Source: Cricetomys ansorgei
Taxonomy: Eukaryota > Chordata > Mammalia > Rodentia > Nesomyidae
Direction of reading: 5' to 3'
DNA: 64,000 nt
Assembly: GCA_026225945.1 (NCBI GenBank)
Contig: JAMJFZ010000597.1
Location: forward strand, 7,086,001 to 7,150,000
Within the stretch, counting starts at the first letter, position 1. Every line of letters begins with the position of its first letter. The notes under the pieces are model-generated. The model saw nothing but the letters and a program-made list of their open reading frames with translations. It was not told where the DNA came from and did no database searches. A program made the position numbers and the translations under genes. Shown here one piece after another: positions 22,496 to 33,960 of this stretch.

Positions 22496-23110
22496 TTTAT
22501 TCATTTACTCTGTCCATTAGTTGCTAAATATTTATGGGGCACTTATTTTGTGCTAGATTCTGGATGCTGGGGACACCATGGTAGAACAGATAGAAAAGGG
22601 GCCGCAGTTTTCTGCACCCTACACTCCGATGGAAAGAAGGAAATGAGACCAGCCCAGAGAAATGTTAAGGGCTATTAAGGGCACAGGGCAGTAGAGGAGG
22701 GGAGAGGCTGACTTCTGGAGATGTCTCTCAAGAGGTCATATGTGAATTGAAACCTGATTAAGTGCCAAGGGTCAAAGGACCACAGAGCAGCAGTAGGAGC
22801 AAATTTGAGAATCTCCCGGTAGAGAAAGGGATGGAATAAGGAGGGCTGTGGAGCCTGAGTATGGGTGTAGCTAATCGGCAACCAGGCCAGGTGAGACTTA
22901 AAGGGCAGGCTTGTTGGTTTTCTTCATGGCTAAACTGGAGGACACACTTGTTCCTCACACCTGTCCAACATCCATTAGTGTTTTCAGATGATGTGGTAAG
23001 GCCATCTTCCCCTTTCCCTCCTGGGTGAGGAACGGCACCCCAGACCAGCCTGGTATAGCTCAGAGGAGGCATGTGATCAAATTGATCTAATCAGAGTGTC
23101 TTGGGAATTG
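22496..23110 (-). repeat. L2 LINE, antisense
   Basis: Starts with 'ttattcatttactctgtcca' and 'ttatggggcacttattttgt', the complement of the L2 3' end. It continues through 'ggatgctggggacaccatgg', 'gtgaattgaaacctgatta' and 'gatcaaattgatctaatcag', in L2 antisense order. One of the longer ancient LINE pieces in the window. Confidence 0.75.
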
Positions 23111-23589
23111 AATGAGAACCAGTGGAAAGAAAGACTTGCCTTTCTCCTGGGTTTATATGTAATCACACTGATATAAATACAGGACCGTTATCTCAGAAGT
23201 TGGAGGGTGAAAGCCACATTCAGAAGAGAGGGACCAACAGATGGAAGAAGGCCATGCTGACAGCATGGTTTAAGTCCACGGTCAGATGCCAGATTTACTT
23301 TTGAACTTTTTAGTCATGTGATAATAAATGCAAGCTGTTTTGAATTGAGTTTTGTCATTCAAGCTCCTCACTTGCTACTAACACTCTAGCCTCATGTCAT
23401 TCCCATTTCAGTTTCCATGTCCTCCACTGGACTGAGTCCAGGGTCTCCATCTGTCGGGAATATTCAGGACCAGGTACCTGCTGCTCTTCCCAGCCTTATC
23501 CTATGCCACTGCTCAGAGCTCCCCTTGGGTGTTACCATGCAGAATTTCTAAGTCTCAGAATTTGTCACCTCAGAATTTGACAGAAAGAA
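23111..23589. other. unique non-coding stretch
   Basis: No recognised repeat or gene. Confidence 0.45.
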
Positions 23590-23964
23590 TGGTTTAGGGG
23601 AACAGAGCCAACAGGTTACATATACTAGAAAAAAGATATTTACTAGAATGGCTCACACAATAGGGGCTGAGTAGTCCAGTGGTACAAGCTGAAGGCTGGA
23701 GATGCCAAGAACCTGGCAGCTATTCAGTCTGCACAGCTGGTGCTGAAGGACGGAGATTCCATTGGGAATCTCTTGGATTCAGTCCATAGTGGGAGGCGGA
23801 AGAAGCTGGCGTCTCTGGATATCTCTATGTTTGGGCCATACACCCTGAAGATGGACCTTCTTCCATAGTCCAGCTTGCTGGAAATGATCTCACAGACATG
23901 CCAAGAAGTGTGTCTCCTGGGTGATTCCAGATCCCATCAAGCTGACAATGAAGAGCAACCATCA
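23590..23964 (-). repeat. MaLR-type LTR, antisense
   Basis: It opens with 'gggaacagagccaacaggtt' and closes with 'cctgggtgattccagatccc' and 'agctgacaatgaagagcaac' plus ATCA. This is the antisense 5' end shared by several MaLR LTRs, and a similar LTR is at 45636-46160. Subfamily not assigned. Confidence 0.65.
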
Positions 23965-24049
23965 GACCCTGTCACTCACTAGCAAGTGTTGCACTCACCC
24001 AAGGGTGAACACATTCTGCCAAGTGTTCTGGTGACTCTGCCAAGAACAA

Positions 24050-24350
24050 GCTCTAGTCTCTCTCCCTCCCATTGTTCCGTCTACTTTCCCTACAAAAGTG
24101 AAACCACACATTCTTTTCTAAGAAACTTTCTCCAACCCCCTTTTCTTGGTCTCATTTAGGATCTCACCCTATGCCCCCTGTCATCACATGTATCCCTTCA
24201 TACTCTCACTCGTCTAGGTGGGTTGTAAGCATCTCTGCTGTTGTCTGCTTCTTCCCTTATACATTCCTTGAAGACAAGGTCCATGACTCTTTTTGTCCTT
24301 AAAGGCTTTGCATTATGCTTGGCACAGACTAAGATCATCAATAATGCTTG
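24050..24350 (+). repeat. L2 LINE 3' end, sense
   Basis: 'cattccttgaagacaaggtc', 'ggcttggcacagactaa' style wording (atgcttggcacagac) and 'tcatcaataatgcttga' match the L2 3' terminus. The upstream 'aagaaactttctccaacccc' fits the preceding L2 region. Confidence 0.75.
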
Positions 24351-24379
24351 AACCTATAAATGTCTTTTTGTGTTACTTA

Positions 24380-24490
24380 CATTCATAACTCCTTGAAGAG
24401 GGATAACATTTCACTCCTATTTGTATTATTTATAACATGCATTGGGCTTCATTTATAGAATGCAGTTAGTCAATATTTGTTGGAAAAACA
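24380..24490 (+). repeat. second L2 3' end, sense
   Basis: 'aactccttgaagagggataa', 'tttgtattatttataacatg' and 'gtcaatatttgttggaa' repeat the L2 3'-terminal order right after the previous copy. Confidence 0.65.
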
Positions 24491-27400
24491 GACGGAGGAA
24501 GTATAACTCATCAGACTGTGCTATCTGCTTCTGACCTCTCCTTGTTATTTCCACCCATGCATCTCCCTGCATCTCCATCATTTACTGAAGGCCACAGCTC
24601 TCCACCCCATCCTAACACTAACAATAATCTAATTACTGTCCATATTTATAAAGGAGATGCAGCCAAGAACTAGACTCAGATATTTTGCTGATCACTATTT
24701 CCCTGAGGATTCTCTATGCTTTCATTTCCAAATCCCAGGAGATATCCTTGTCATCAACAATAGCTCCATCTTAAAGTCTCAATTCTGTGCTTCCTATCAT
24801 GTTCTGATAACAATAATAATCATGCCATTATTCTCCATCCTTATTTGGACCACTCTGTTCCCCACTCACATCCAAATCTTCTTCCCCGACCACTACGCTG
24901 TCCACCATTATCATCAGTCTGTGAGAATTTAGATTATGTCCCGGTTTCTGGTTCTGGAAATAAAGCAGGAGAAAGGCCACCTTTTTCTGCACACCTCGCA
25001 GTTACAGTTTAGTGGGAGACTAAAACTTAAGCACATGAAGAAAGCTCACACATTATGAGCAAAGCAAGGATATGATTTTGCATAACAGCCTCATCTAGCC
25101 TCATCTACCCTGATCTCAGGGGTGGGGACATCGTCCCTGAAGAATAGTAAAAGAGTTTCCTTGGGGGGAAAAAAGGGAGAACACTTCAGCAGTTTGAATA
25201 TTAATTTTTAATTATTTCAAAAATCCACTCGACTTTCACCTAGAAATAGCACGGAAAGTTGCTGATAGGGGATTTCAGAATTTCTAGTCTTTACACCCCT
25301 CTGTGCGTATTCATCTTAGGCATTACCTGTCATCAATACTTTCTGTTTGTCTCCCCCACCCCAGTCCCAACCCCTACTTCAGAATGTTTCTGAAGTGAAA
25401 TGACCAAAACAGATATGTCTACTGAAAACCTAACGTGTGTGGCACACAGGCATCATTCCCTGTATTTGCAAACTAGAGTAAAATCAGCATCATGGGGTTT
25501 GCAGTTAAGAATGGTTCATGGGCTTCTCAGCAGGCTCCGCACGTGTGTGTCTCTGGGAGTTGTCCTACTTGCCCTTCTCGGGCAAGCAGCACAAGGCTTC
25601 CCCCAGAAACCAGAAAGCTGCTGTGTTCATTTGACCAAGTCAGTCTGACAGCTTAATGCCCAAGTCACCCAGCATTCCTTCCTCTGGGGCCATGGTATCT
25701 GCTAGGTTTGTTACAAAATGCTGCTCCCCTTCCATCTTAAGAATCTCTCCTACTGCCCCAGAGAACCAGCTGTCTGCTTGGAGCTCCTGGGATGAAATGC
25801 TAACTGCTGTCTGCTGGCCAGAGCAGGCATCCTGCTGAGGGCCACCTCTCTAAGAAATGCCTACACCTGAGCTGTCAGCTTCTCTCTCTTTGGAAAGGAG
25901 TCAGCTGAAATTCTTCCTTGAGCTTTCTTTTGAACACCTGACTTCTCTGGAAGCAGAAAAAAAATGACCCAAATAGAAAATGAGGTCGCTGGAGAATGAG
26001 AAACAATGAACTGTTCCTGAATTCAGAGCCTGAAGAATGAAGGTGTCTGAACTGGTTCCCATATGCTTGAATAAGGATTCTAGGGAGAGTGGCCATCTTG
26101 GGATGATCCCTTAACTAGTAAAGGGGGGAAGGTGAGGGAAGCTAAAGATCTATCTTGAACATTAGGCACTTGGGAGATCAAAAAGTTGTGATTAGCCTGC
26201 AGCCATCCACACAGTAGGTCATTCACTGTTTGAAGATTTTTTTTTTTTCACCATGCTGAGACTCTTGGAGCCGGAATGCTGGACACAAGTCTTCCTGCCA
26301 TCGCCTTGAGGCTGGTGTGCTGGATGAATGCTGCTCTGGATGGAAGGAGCTCAGAGTCAGACGTATCTGTCCTAAGGATTCTTAATCGTTAAAGAAAGGC
26401 CAGAGCTAAAAGCAAAGGCTTTGTGGATAAGGAGTGGAGCAGGATGGTTAGTGGGATCTGGAAAGATCTGAAAATTACCCACATCTTGAAAGAAATGGCA
26501 AGGAGAAGAATGTGAAAAGACTTAGGTTTTTGGTGTGGGTGGTGGGATGGATGAGCTTCCGGTGCTGTGGAAGGGGTGGAGGGAGGTGGACAGTAGTTAC
26601 CCCTGGGGAGAGGTCAGGGAAGGGAAGACCCTCACAGCCGTGCGGATGTCTGTGGATGGGGGTCAGGACAGGAGAGAGAGACATTTGGACAATCCCAACC
26701 ACACAATCTGACCCCTGGCGGATGACATTTTCCCCCTCGAGCTGAGCTCGGCCTCAGCAGTAGAACACCGCGATGGAGTGGAGTGGCTCCTGACTCCTTC
26801 ATCAGAGTTGCATTTAATTCTGAGCAAGGACACTGATACTTCCTGCTATGGTCCCAGGAGTTTAGAAGCAGAGCACAGGGAAAGAAGGCCGTGGCCTCGG
26901 CACCTGCTTGGCAGATTCACTACCACCCAGGCCCGCCTCCTACTTCTCCCTCTACTCTGCCTTTCGCCAGCACCTCGGAGGACCCGGCAGGTTTAGTACT
27001 CACTGTCTGAGGTGACTACTATACTATTCTGACCCAGATTCTGCACCTATCCATCGTCTTCCCAAGAGCCAAATGTGTGCTCTCTACCCATTTTCCCTTC
27101 ATAAAACTATGTGAATAGCGGCCTTGGCTCATTCTGCAATCAAGAGCCTGAATTCCGGTGTGTTGAGTGACAAGCACTGCCCATCAAGGAGACAATGGCA
27201 GTATTGACCTGCCGACAGGAAGCGGGTCTGTCCACATGCTCTGAGGACAGCTTGCAGACGGGCTTGTCCTCCTACACAATTGCTGGCTTTTTCCCATGTT
27301 CCACAAGAGAAGGGGTACACATTCCAGACAAGGAGACTATTTGTTTTCCCACCGAAGGGGACACGTGTTACCCAGAGGTCAAGCCCAGGCCAGGGCCATG

Positions 27401-27804
27401 TTTGCTGGGCTAAGCCTGGCCTTTTCCCAGAGGCCCGATCGTTCTGACAACCTCCCAGCTGTTGTCACTTGGGCTGGGAATGTCTCCTCAACTGTTCTGT
27501 ACAAACACCCACACTGGATGGCCAAGCTTTCAGTTTTGTTTATAGACCGAAGTCAAGGAGTGAATGCCCCGGCTCCAGGCAGAGCTCTGAGGTAAATAGG
27601 TGGGTGAGGGGTAGAGATGGGGTGTCAGGCTGCCTCATCTCTAAAGTCATGGCAAGAAAAGCAGAATTCCAATGTAGGGATCATTTCAAATATAGTTTAA
27701 CCCCTTCCTAAGAAACCCCGTGAGACAGCCAGAGCTAGCAAGGAAGAGGAAGAACAATAGCTTTCCACCCTACGTCCTGTTTTCAGTGGTGCGGAAAGTC
27801 AATG
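24491..27804. other. mostly unique, 3.3 kb
   Basis: No gene supported. 24930-25080 (gcagttacagtttagtggga) may be another antisense L2 piece. T11 lies at about 26239-26249. Short open frames exist at 26475-26745 and 27129-27711, with no recognisable domain. Around 26740-27000 the sequence is GC-richer, without island-like CpG density. Confidence 0.4.
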
Positions 27805-27925
27805 TTTGGTTTGGAGACAGGGTCTTGCTATGCAGCCCAGGCTGGCTTCAAATCCTCAGTTTTCCAAACTTGTCCTTCTAAATCACAGGGATATGCTACC
27901 ATACCTGGTTGAAAATTCTTCAGTA
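27805..27925 (-). repeat. B1-like SINE, antisense
   Basis: 'ggagacagggtcttgctatg' and 'cagcccaggctggcttcaaa' are antisense B1. The right half is degenerate (aatcacagggatatgctacc). Confidence 0.75.
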
Positions 27926-27959
27926 ACCCCTCAAGTAGTTGGATTTTTTTGGGGGGAGG

Positions 27960-28130
27960 ACAGTAATAGCAATAACAATAATAATGAGGTTTACCTGAAA
28001 ATCACCTAACATCTTTGGAGACATGAGTACCAACACCATTTCACTAAATTCTCAGCAGAGCCCAGAGAGAGCTGCACTGGCAATGGGAAGGATGTGTTGG
28101 GTTGAGCGTGATGCTAGGTAAGGGAGTCAG
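27960..28130 (-). repeat. probable MIR, antisense
   Basis: 'caataacaataataatgagg' and 'catttcactaaattctcagc' fit the antisense MIR 3' half. The remainder is weak. Confidence 0.45.
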
Positions 28131-28374
28131 ATAGTAAGTGAGACTCTGACCTGTGAGAGTCTTCTGTTGTGTGTGTATGAGGGGACTCTCACATTTTGTA
28201 GCCCTTGGTGGGAACAGTTGTTCACAGGATTAAAACAATACCTTAGCATGGATATTGATCTTACCCAGAGCTTACTGTTCCAAGCAGTAGCCAAACCCAA
28301 ACAGATGGCTTCCAAAGCTGTCTACATGCCACGGAGAGGGTGTGTTCATAGTAACGTAGAGGCAGCAACTAGGC

Positions 28375-28560
28375 TCCATCCTGATTCCGATGGGTGCTTG
28401 TCTACTTTGCTGCTGTAAGATGATGGGCAGGCTACTCAGGACACAAGCAAGCACACATCTACTGTGTTGTCTTAATTTGCTTGACGTACTGGTAGCAAGG
28501 GTTCAGTGAATTAATGTACATGGAATGCTTTGGATTGCACATGTCAGATAAACCATGACC
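28375..28560 (+). repeat. probable MIR, sense
   Basis: 'gggcaggctactcagg', 'agggttcagtgaattaatgt' and 'acatggaatgctttgga' match the MIR sense order (gggcaagttac; gaggattaaatga; acatgtaaagcgctt). Confidence 0.5.
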
Positions 28561-29024
28561 AATTCATGCTGGTTGTCATTATTACCCACGTGGGTTATAA
28601 CACATTGATGATGGTCTGGATTTTAACAAAAGATTATATATTCAGGCACTGGTGGAAGGTAGTAGCTCCTTATTTATGTGGGGGGCTTTAGTAGCTGTGT
28701 CAAAGTCAGGAAAAGTATCGTTACTCACCATGAATGTTAACCAACAAACCATCAACTGTAACAGTAGCAGCCAGCATCCCATCAGCATTTGGTCTGTCAT
28801 GGCAGCACGAGCATCTGCTATGTGCATGCTCAGACCATCCTCACACTATAGTGAAACTAATGTTCAGACAATGTGGTAAAGCCAGATGTGAGGGATAAAG
28901 CCAGATGTGAAGGGAGGATGAGTTATCTGACTATGGACCCCGTGTTCTACACCTCACCATTGTCCTTAACACAAAACCATCTACCCAATATCTTTGGTGA
29001 CCTGGTTTCTGGAGAACACATTCT
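28561..29024. other. unique non-coding stretch
   Basis: There is a short direct repeat, gccagatgtga, at about 28881 and 28900. Otherwise not recognised. Confidence 0.45.
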
Positions 29025-29029
29025 GTAGG

Positions 29030-29368
29030 TGTGGTGGTTTGAATGACATTCTTCCTTAGTATCAGGCATTTGAATACTTGGTCCCTATTTGGTGACACTG
29101 GGGTGGATTGGAAGGCATGGCCTTACTGGAGGAAGTATATCAATAGAAGCAGACTTGGAGGGCTTAAAGACGCATGGAATTTTGAGTTTGCTCTCTCTGC
29201 TTTGTGTTGGGGTTCAAGATGTGAGGCCCCAGGAGTTGCTCTGGCCACCGTGCCTAGTGTCTGCCACCTCTCTCCAGCACCATTGACTCTAACACAAATA
29301 AACTCTTTCTTCTAAAAATTGCCTTGGTCCTGACATTTTGTCACAGCAATAGAAAGGCAACGGAGACC
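29030..29368 (+). repeat. MT-type MaLR solo LTR, sense, with TSD
   Basis: Starts TGTGGTGGTTTGAATGACAT and contains 'ttggaaggcatggccttact', a polyadenylation signal AATAAA in 'acacaaataaactctttctt' and the terminal 'cacagcaatagaaaggcaac'. It is flanked by a perfect 5-bp TSD, GTAGG, at 29025-29029 and 29369-29373. A complete MaLR solo LTR with no internal region. Confidence 0.93.
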
Positions 29369-29565
29369 GTAGGTGACACGGGTCAGTCACACATAGCCCT
29401 TGACTTCTCAGATGGCAGTTTCGTCATCAAGGCAGATATAGAGTGACTACTTTGAAAGGAATCAAGGTTTCCAATAGTTGGACATATGAAAGGAATTTAA
29501 TCCAACAGATTATAATTAAAGAGAGAGGAACAATAGAGCCAGCTGACAGCGAGGCTTTCTATAGA

Positions 29566-29808
29566 CACTAGAGCAGTGGTTCCCAGCCTTCCTAATGCTG
29601 TGACCCTTTAATACAGTTCCTCAGGTTGTGGTGATCCCCAACTACAAAATTATTTTCATTGCTACTTCATAACTGTAATTTTGCTACTGTAATGAACTGT
29701 AATGTAAGCATCTGATATGCAGATGGTCTTAGGCGACCCCTGTGAAAGGGTTGTTTGACCCCCTAAAGGGGCTGTGTGACCCACAGGTTGAGAACTACTG
29801 CACTAGAG
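29566..29808 (+). mobile_element. URR1 hAT-Charlie MITE with perfect 8-bp TSD
   Basis: The element proper is 29574-29800: CAGTGGTTCCCAGCC at the 5' end and GGTTGAGAACTACTG at the 3' end as imperfect inverted termini. The flanks CACTAGAG (29566-29573 and 29801-29808) are an exact 8-bp TSD as expected for hAT transposition. It is non-coding and was mobilised in trans. Confidence 0.96.
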
Positions 29809-29879
29809 GGTATACATGCCTGGAGAGATGGCCAGATGAACCTGGCCCACATGAGAAGCATTCCAGGGTCTCAAAAAGA

Positions 29880-30050
29880 CTGTGGGTTTTGGGATCAAAG
29901 AGAGCAGCTGCTTCCTAGCTCTGTCTTGAAGCAGAAATCCTCTTAGCTAAAATGATATGGAGATGCTGGTCCCATCCCAGAGGGCGGTATGAAGATTAGT
30001 TGAAGCAAGTTATTGATCCAGCTGATTACACTGCCTGACACTGTAGGAGA
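29880..30050 (+). repeat. MIR SINE, sense
   Basis: 'tgtgggttttgggatcaaag' and 'cttcctagctctgtcttgaa' fit the 5' half of MIR. 'gagggcggtatgaagattag' and 'ctgattacactgcctgacac' fit the 3' half. Confidence 0.65.
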
Positions 30051-30056
30051 CAGTGA

Positions 30057-30118
30057 AGGAAGGGGAGGAGAGGGAAGAGGAGAGGGAGAAGACAGAGAAA
30101 AGGAGAAGGAGAGGGCTG
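30057..30118. repeat. purine-rich (GA/GGA)n tract
   Basis: A G/A-rich tract interrupted by one C. Confidence 0.85.
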
Positions 30119-30330
30119 CTGCTAAGGAACCCCTGGAAGAGAGAGTTTGAGCTTTAACCACAGATGTGCCAACCAGCAGGTGGAGCAGAGGGCCTTCCTG
30201 GTCCCCAGATCCACAGGAAGCTGTTAGAGGAAGGCAGCAGGACTTATGGAAAGATGTTGGCAAACTTTACATTTAAATATGTGAGCAAAGCTAGGGCAAG
30301 CATCCCCTCTTTTAGTGAGAGGGAACTGGG

Positions 30331-30625
30331 GCTGGAGAGACGGCTCGGTGCAAGTAAGAGGACCTGGTTGCAGAGCCCCAGGATCTATGTAAAAAGCTGC
30401 GTGTGATGGCATCCTAGCCCTGGGAGGTAAGATAGGAGGATCCCTGGGCTTGCTGCCAATCGGTGGGAGACCCCGGTCCAGTGAGAGACCCTGTTGCAAA
30501 AAATAAGATGGAGAGCAATGAGGAACACACGTGTTGTTGACCTCAGTCTTCACAGGTACACACATGGGTACATGCACCTGAACATGCGCATGTGCACACC
30601 TGCGCACACCATACAGAAAAGGATT
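30331..30625 (+). repeat. B4 SINE
   Basis: Starts 'ggggctggagagacggctcg'. It contains 'gatctatgtaaaaagctgcg', 'gatgg catcctagccctggg' style B1-like middle, 'aggatccctgggcttgctgc', 'agtgagagaccctgttgc' and a CA-rich 3' part. This is the tRNA/ID-B1 fusion order of B4. Confidence 0.92.
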
Positions 30626-33145
30626 GAAGCTACTTTAAGAAACCAGAAGGTGTGAATGGAAGGCCCTGCAGAGCACACGGCTTTGGCTCTTAACCAGAGA
30701 CAATTCCTTTAGAAAGCATTAGAAGATGCTCACTGGTATGTATCCAACCTTCGAAGGGAATCCTGGCATCGAACCTAGGAGAGGACAAATTCCCAGACTC
30801 TGGGAGGACGGGCCCGTGAAGGGCTGGCAAAGAAAGCAGCATTGGGAAGCTATGCGAGAAGTGTGGAATATGGTGGCTAACTGAGGGTGGTAATGAGGGT
30901 GCTGCTACCTGGGCCTCCAGCAGAGGCAGCTCATCCAGGAACAGGGCTTTGCTGGAGGCTCTGGGGATCCTAGCAATGCAGAGTTTATCAGGTCTTGGCT
31001 CCATCAGTTCCCAGGACCAATGTGCAGAGTCTAGTTGCACATGTCTGGCCACCTCTCTCCCACCCTCCCTTCCTTGGTACCTCTGGCAAAGCATCGTAGG
31101 CGGGCCTTTCTGCCCCCTTAAGTTATCTTCCACTGTAGCCTCGCAGTACTGACTCAGTCCTCTGCGTTTGCTGGGACCTCTTTCTACTCTGTTTTGCCTC
31201 GGGTCTGTTCATACCAGGGCCGTCCACAGATTCCTCTCCAGCATCTTTCCCCCCAAATGCTCAATTTAAATATCTTCTCCAGGCTTAACTTCCCAGAGTG
31301 AGCTCCGCCCCAGCCTCCTTTCACTGGGCAGTAATTTAATGCGGATGTCAGCCACTTACAGCATGGAACCATCCAATTTACCTCTTTTAAAAATATAGAA
31401 AAACAATGCAGAGGCCATGTCATGGGTAGGGAGGAAGATAGCATCCCCCTAGTGTTCCATTTCACCCCTTTCCTGGCCCTTGACCCATGCTCTATAAACT
31501 GACCCCCACCCCTAGCCTCACCCCAGCCCCTGCAGCACCTTGTCTCATTTCCTGCTTCATCCCAATGATCTTGATTTCTCTCTGGGTTATTGCTGACTCA
31601 AGGCCTCCTACAGAGTTGATTTTCCTGGAAGTTTGGGTACCAGGCAGATTTTAACATATCGTATTAGCGATCCCAGCCCACAATTCTAAATAGCTGCTGC
31701 ACATTCCCTGCTGTGGGAAGTCTTGCCTTGGTGGGCTCCTCCGGAGGTCAGGCCGTCAGTGTTTTGTTCCTTGAGAATTCTCTGCTCCCATGTGACTGGC
31801 TCTATCCTAACCCTCACATTCTTAGTAATTTCACAGTAAGAGAATCTCACCTCCCCACTCACTACCCACAAATCCAGGACCACTTGCTCATCCAACACTC
31901 TGTAAGGGGCTCTATTGAATTATGCTATCTTTCCCAGAACTTTCTCCAAAGTTTCTCCAAGAAGCCTGGGGATACATTTCCCCTTTAGTATGTCAAACTC
32001 AGAATGTGTTCTCTTCCCTCTGTTTGTATTTGTTTTTTTCCTTCTCCATCTGGTTCCTGACTTCCCCCTCACCACTACCTTAGCTTAATTCTCTGCTCTA
32101 CTTAACCCTTTGGTTGACCACGAGGACGTCTGGATTTGATTTCGTCTTCTATTGCTGCTCTTGGTTACACACACTACTGCCTGGGCCAGGTACCCTGCTC
32201 AGCTATGTCCTGTGTTGACTGCTTGTCCTCTGGAGGGAGAAGGTCTGTGACAATTCTTTGGAAGTCCCAGTGTTCTCCTGTCATTCTGTGCATGGGGGTT
32301 GGAGGCCACCCCTAATGTTGGGATGTCAATATTAAAGGGACCCAGAAGATCAGGAAATCCGTAACATAGGATGAACTAGTCTTGGGGACTGGCTACTTGA
32401 AAGTTCCCTGCCCCATAGGGTAAAGCTGAGGAGCCTAGGAGACCACCAAAGACAGAAGGCCCCAAGGAAAGCAATTGGAAAGACAGATCTGAAGTCTGTG
32501 TGGAAGAGGAGAGGTTGGAGTGGAGAGGGCAGTGAACACATTCTAGAGTCTGCTGGGTGGTTCTGCTCCACACAGCTCCCGAAGGCCAGCAACAATTCCC
32601 TGTCTTCCCCACGGGGCCAGTGGCACCCTGCACCTGGTCCCAGCAGCCCTGGCACTTAGCTGACACGGACAGGCAGATAATGCCTTCTGGTGTTCAAGGA
32701 CAATCCGACTCAGCTAAGCGTGAAATCAGTTTTTTCCAACGAACTCACTCTGGTCTAAAAGGACAGTTTCTATCTTCAGAGAGAGAGAGAAAGAGAGAGA
32801 AGCAACCTGTCATTCCCTGAAGCAATTTACCTGTTTCAGCAGGAGTGGACATTCTTTCAAAGAGCAGGGGCACCTGTGCTGAACCAGACCTAGGTATCTG
32901 GGTGCAACCGGAGGCGCAGAGCACAGGAGCCAGGTTAACTTTCTTCTCCGCCTGCATCCGAGGACTTATGACACTGGCAGCTGTATCAGGAAAGCAGATT
33001 GTTGTGCTTCTACAGCTCAGGGCCACTGGGAGCCAAGAAATAGGTTTCATTCGCTAGTTTGCTCAGCTTGCATTTATTAACCGCGTCTGTGCATGAGGTG
33101 CTGGGCCCCATTGTTCCATAAAAGGGATGGGAAAATGCAATAGAG
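30626..33145. other. mostly unique, 2.5 kb
   Basis: No gene supported. 31480-32080 is C/T-rich and may contain eroded L2 (tctccaagaagcctggggat). A (GA)n patch lies at about 32778-32798. Open frames of about 147 codons (30690-31133, minus) have no recognisable domain. Confidence 0.4.
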
Positions 33146-33690
33146 TGTTGGGCTCACCGAATCTGCCGTCTGGCTGCTTGTGTTTAAATCCTGGCTCCAC
33201 CACGTACAACTGACGACATCGAGCAGCTTGCCTCTTATCTGTGTCTTGATTTCCATATTTGTAAAATTGTCCCCACTAAGATGCTTGCTCACGGGTGTGA
33301 ACCTGAATTTGGATCCCGGGAACCCATTTAAAGCCAGGGCTGTAGCACATGTCTTAATCTCAGCATTCATACAGTGATATGGATGGCAGAGACAAGAGAC
33401 GCTCTGGAAGCTAGTGGGCCAGCTAGCAAGCAAACAGGAGATCTTGTCTCAAACAAGGTGGGAGATGATGACCAACACCAAGGTTTTCCTCTGAATTCCA
33501 CATGTACACCACGGCACCTGCCCATGTACACACACACACACACGCACATGCATGCACACACACACTTTTCAAAAGTTGTCCCTACTCCATGAGAATATTC
33601 TAAAGATTCTGGCACATGTAAAAGCTCACAGAATCATGCCTTGCACACTTTAAGTGTTCCGTAACTGCTAGTTTAGGAAATAAAACATGT
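33146..33690 (+). repeat. MIR SINE split by a B4
   Basis: The left half 33146-33277 reads 'gtgtttaaatcctggctcca', 'cacgtacaactgac' and 'tttgtaaaattgtccccact'. The right half 33571-33690 reads 'ctccatgagaatattctaaa', 'acatgtaaaagctcacagaa' and 'tgccttgcacactttaag'. Together they form one MIR interrupted by the B4 at 33278-33570. Confidence 0.85.
33278..33570 (+). repeat. B4 SINE, 5'-truncated, nested in MIR
   Basis: Begins inside the element with 'aagatgcttgctcacgggtg', followed by 'gaatttggatcccgggaacc', 'ttaatctcagcattcat', 'gatcttgtctcaaacaaggt' and a CA-rich end. The flanks aaaattgtccccact (33263-33277) and aaaagttgtccctact (33571-33586) form an imperfect 15-16-bp TSD. Confidence 0.9.
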
Positions 33691-33744
33691 TTAATTCATG
33701 TAGCATCTGTAGTGCTGAAGGAGTGATACCCCAGGTTCTAGGAG

Positions 33745-33960
33745 AAAACTCAAGGAAGGAACACTTTGGAGGCAGTGGTAGCTGCGCCCAGTCTTAGAGA
33801 ATGACCAGAATGTGTACCGTGTGCTCACTGGGGCCAGGAGATGAGAGAGGGTAGATCAGCTGACCAGATATCAGAAGGCCTTGGATGGCATGTGAAGACA
33901 CTTGGTATCTGTTAATGTGTTGTAAAAGTGGAATTGTCTCTGGGATCTAGAATGCCAGGC
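33745..33960 (-). repeat. L2 LINE fragment, antisense
   Basis: 'ggccaggagatgagagaggg', 'ctgaccagatatcagaaggc' and 'cttggatggcatgtgaagac' resemble the antisense L2 block (ccagatcatgtagggccttg, ggccatggtaaggac). Confidence 0.6.
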
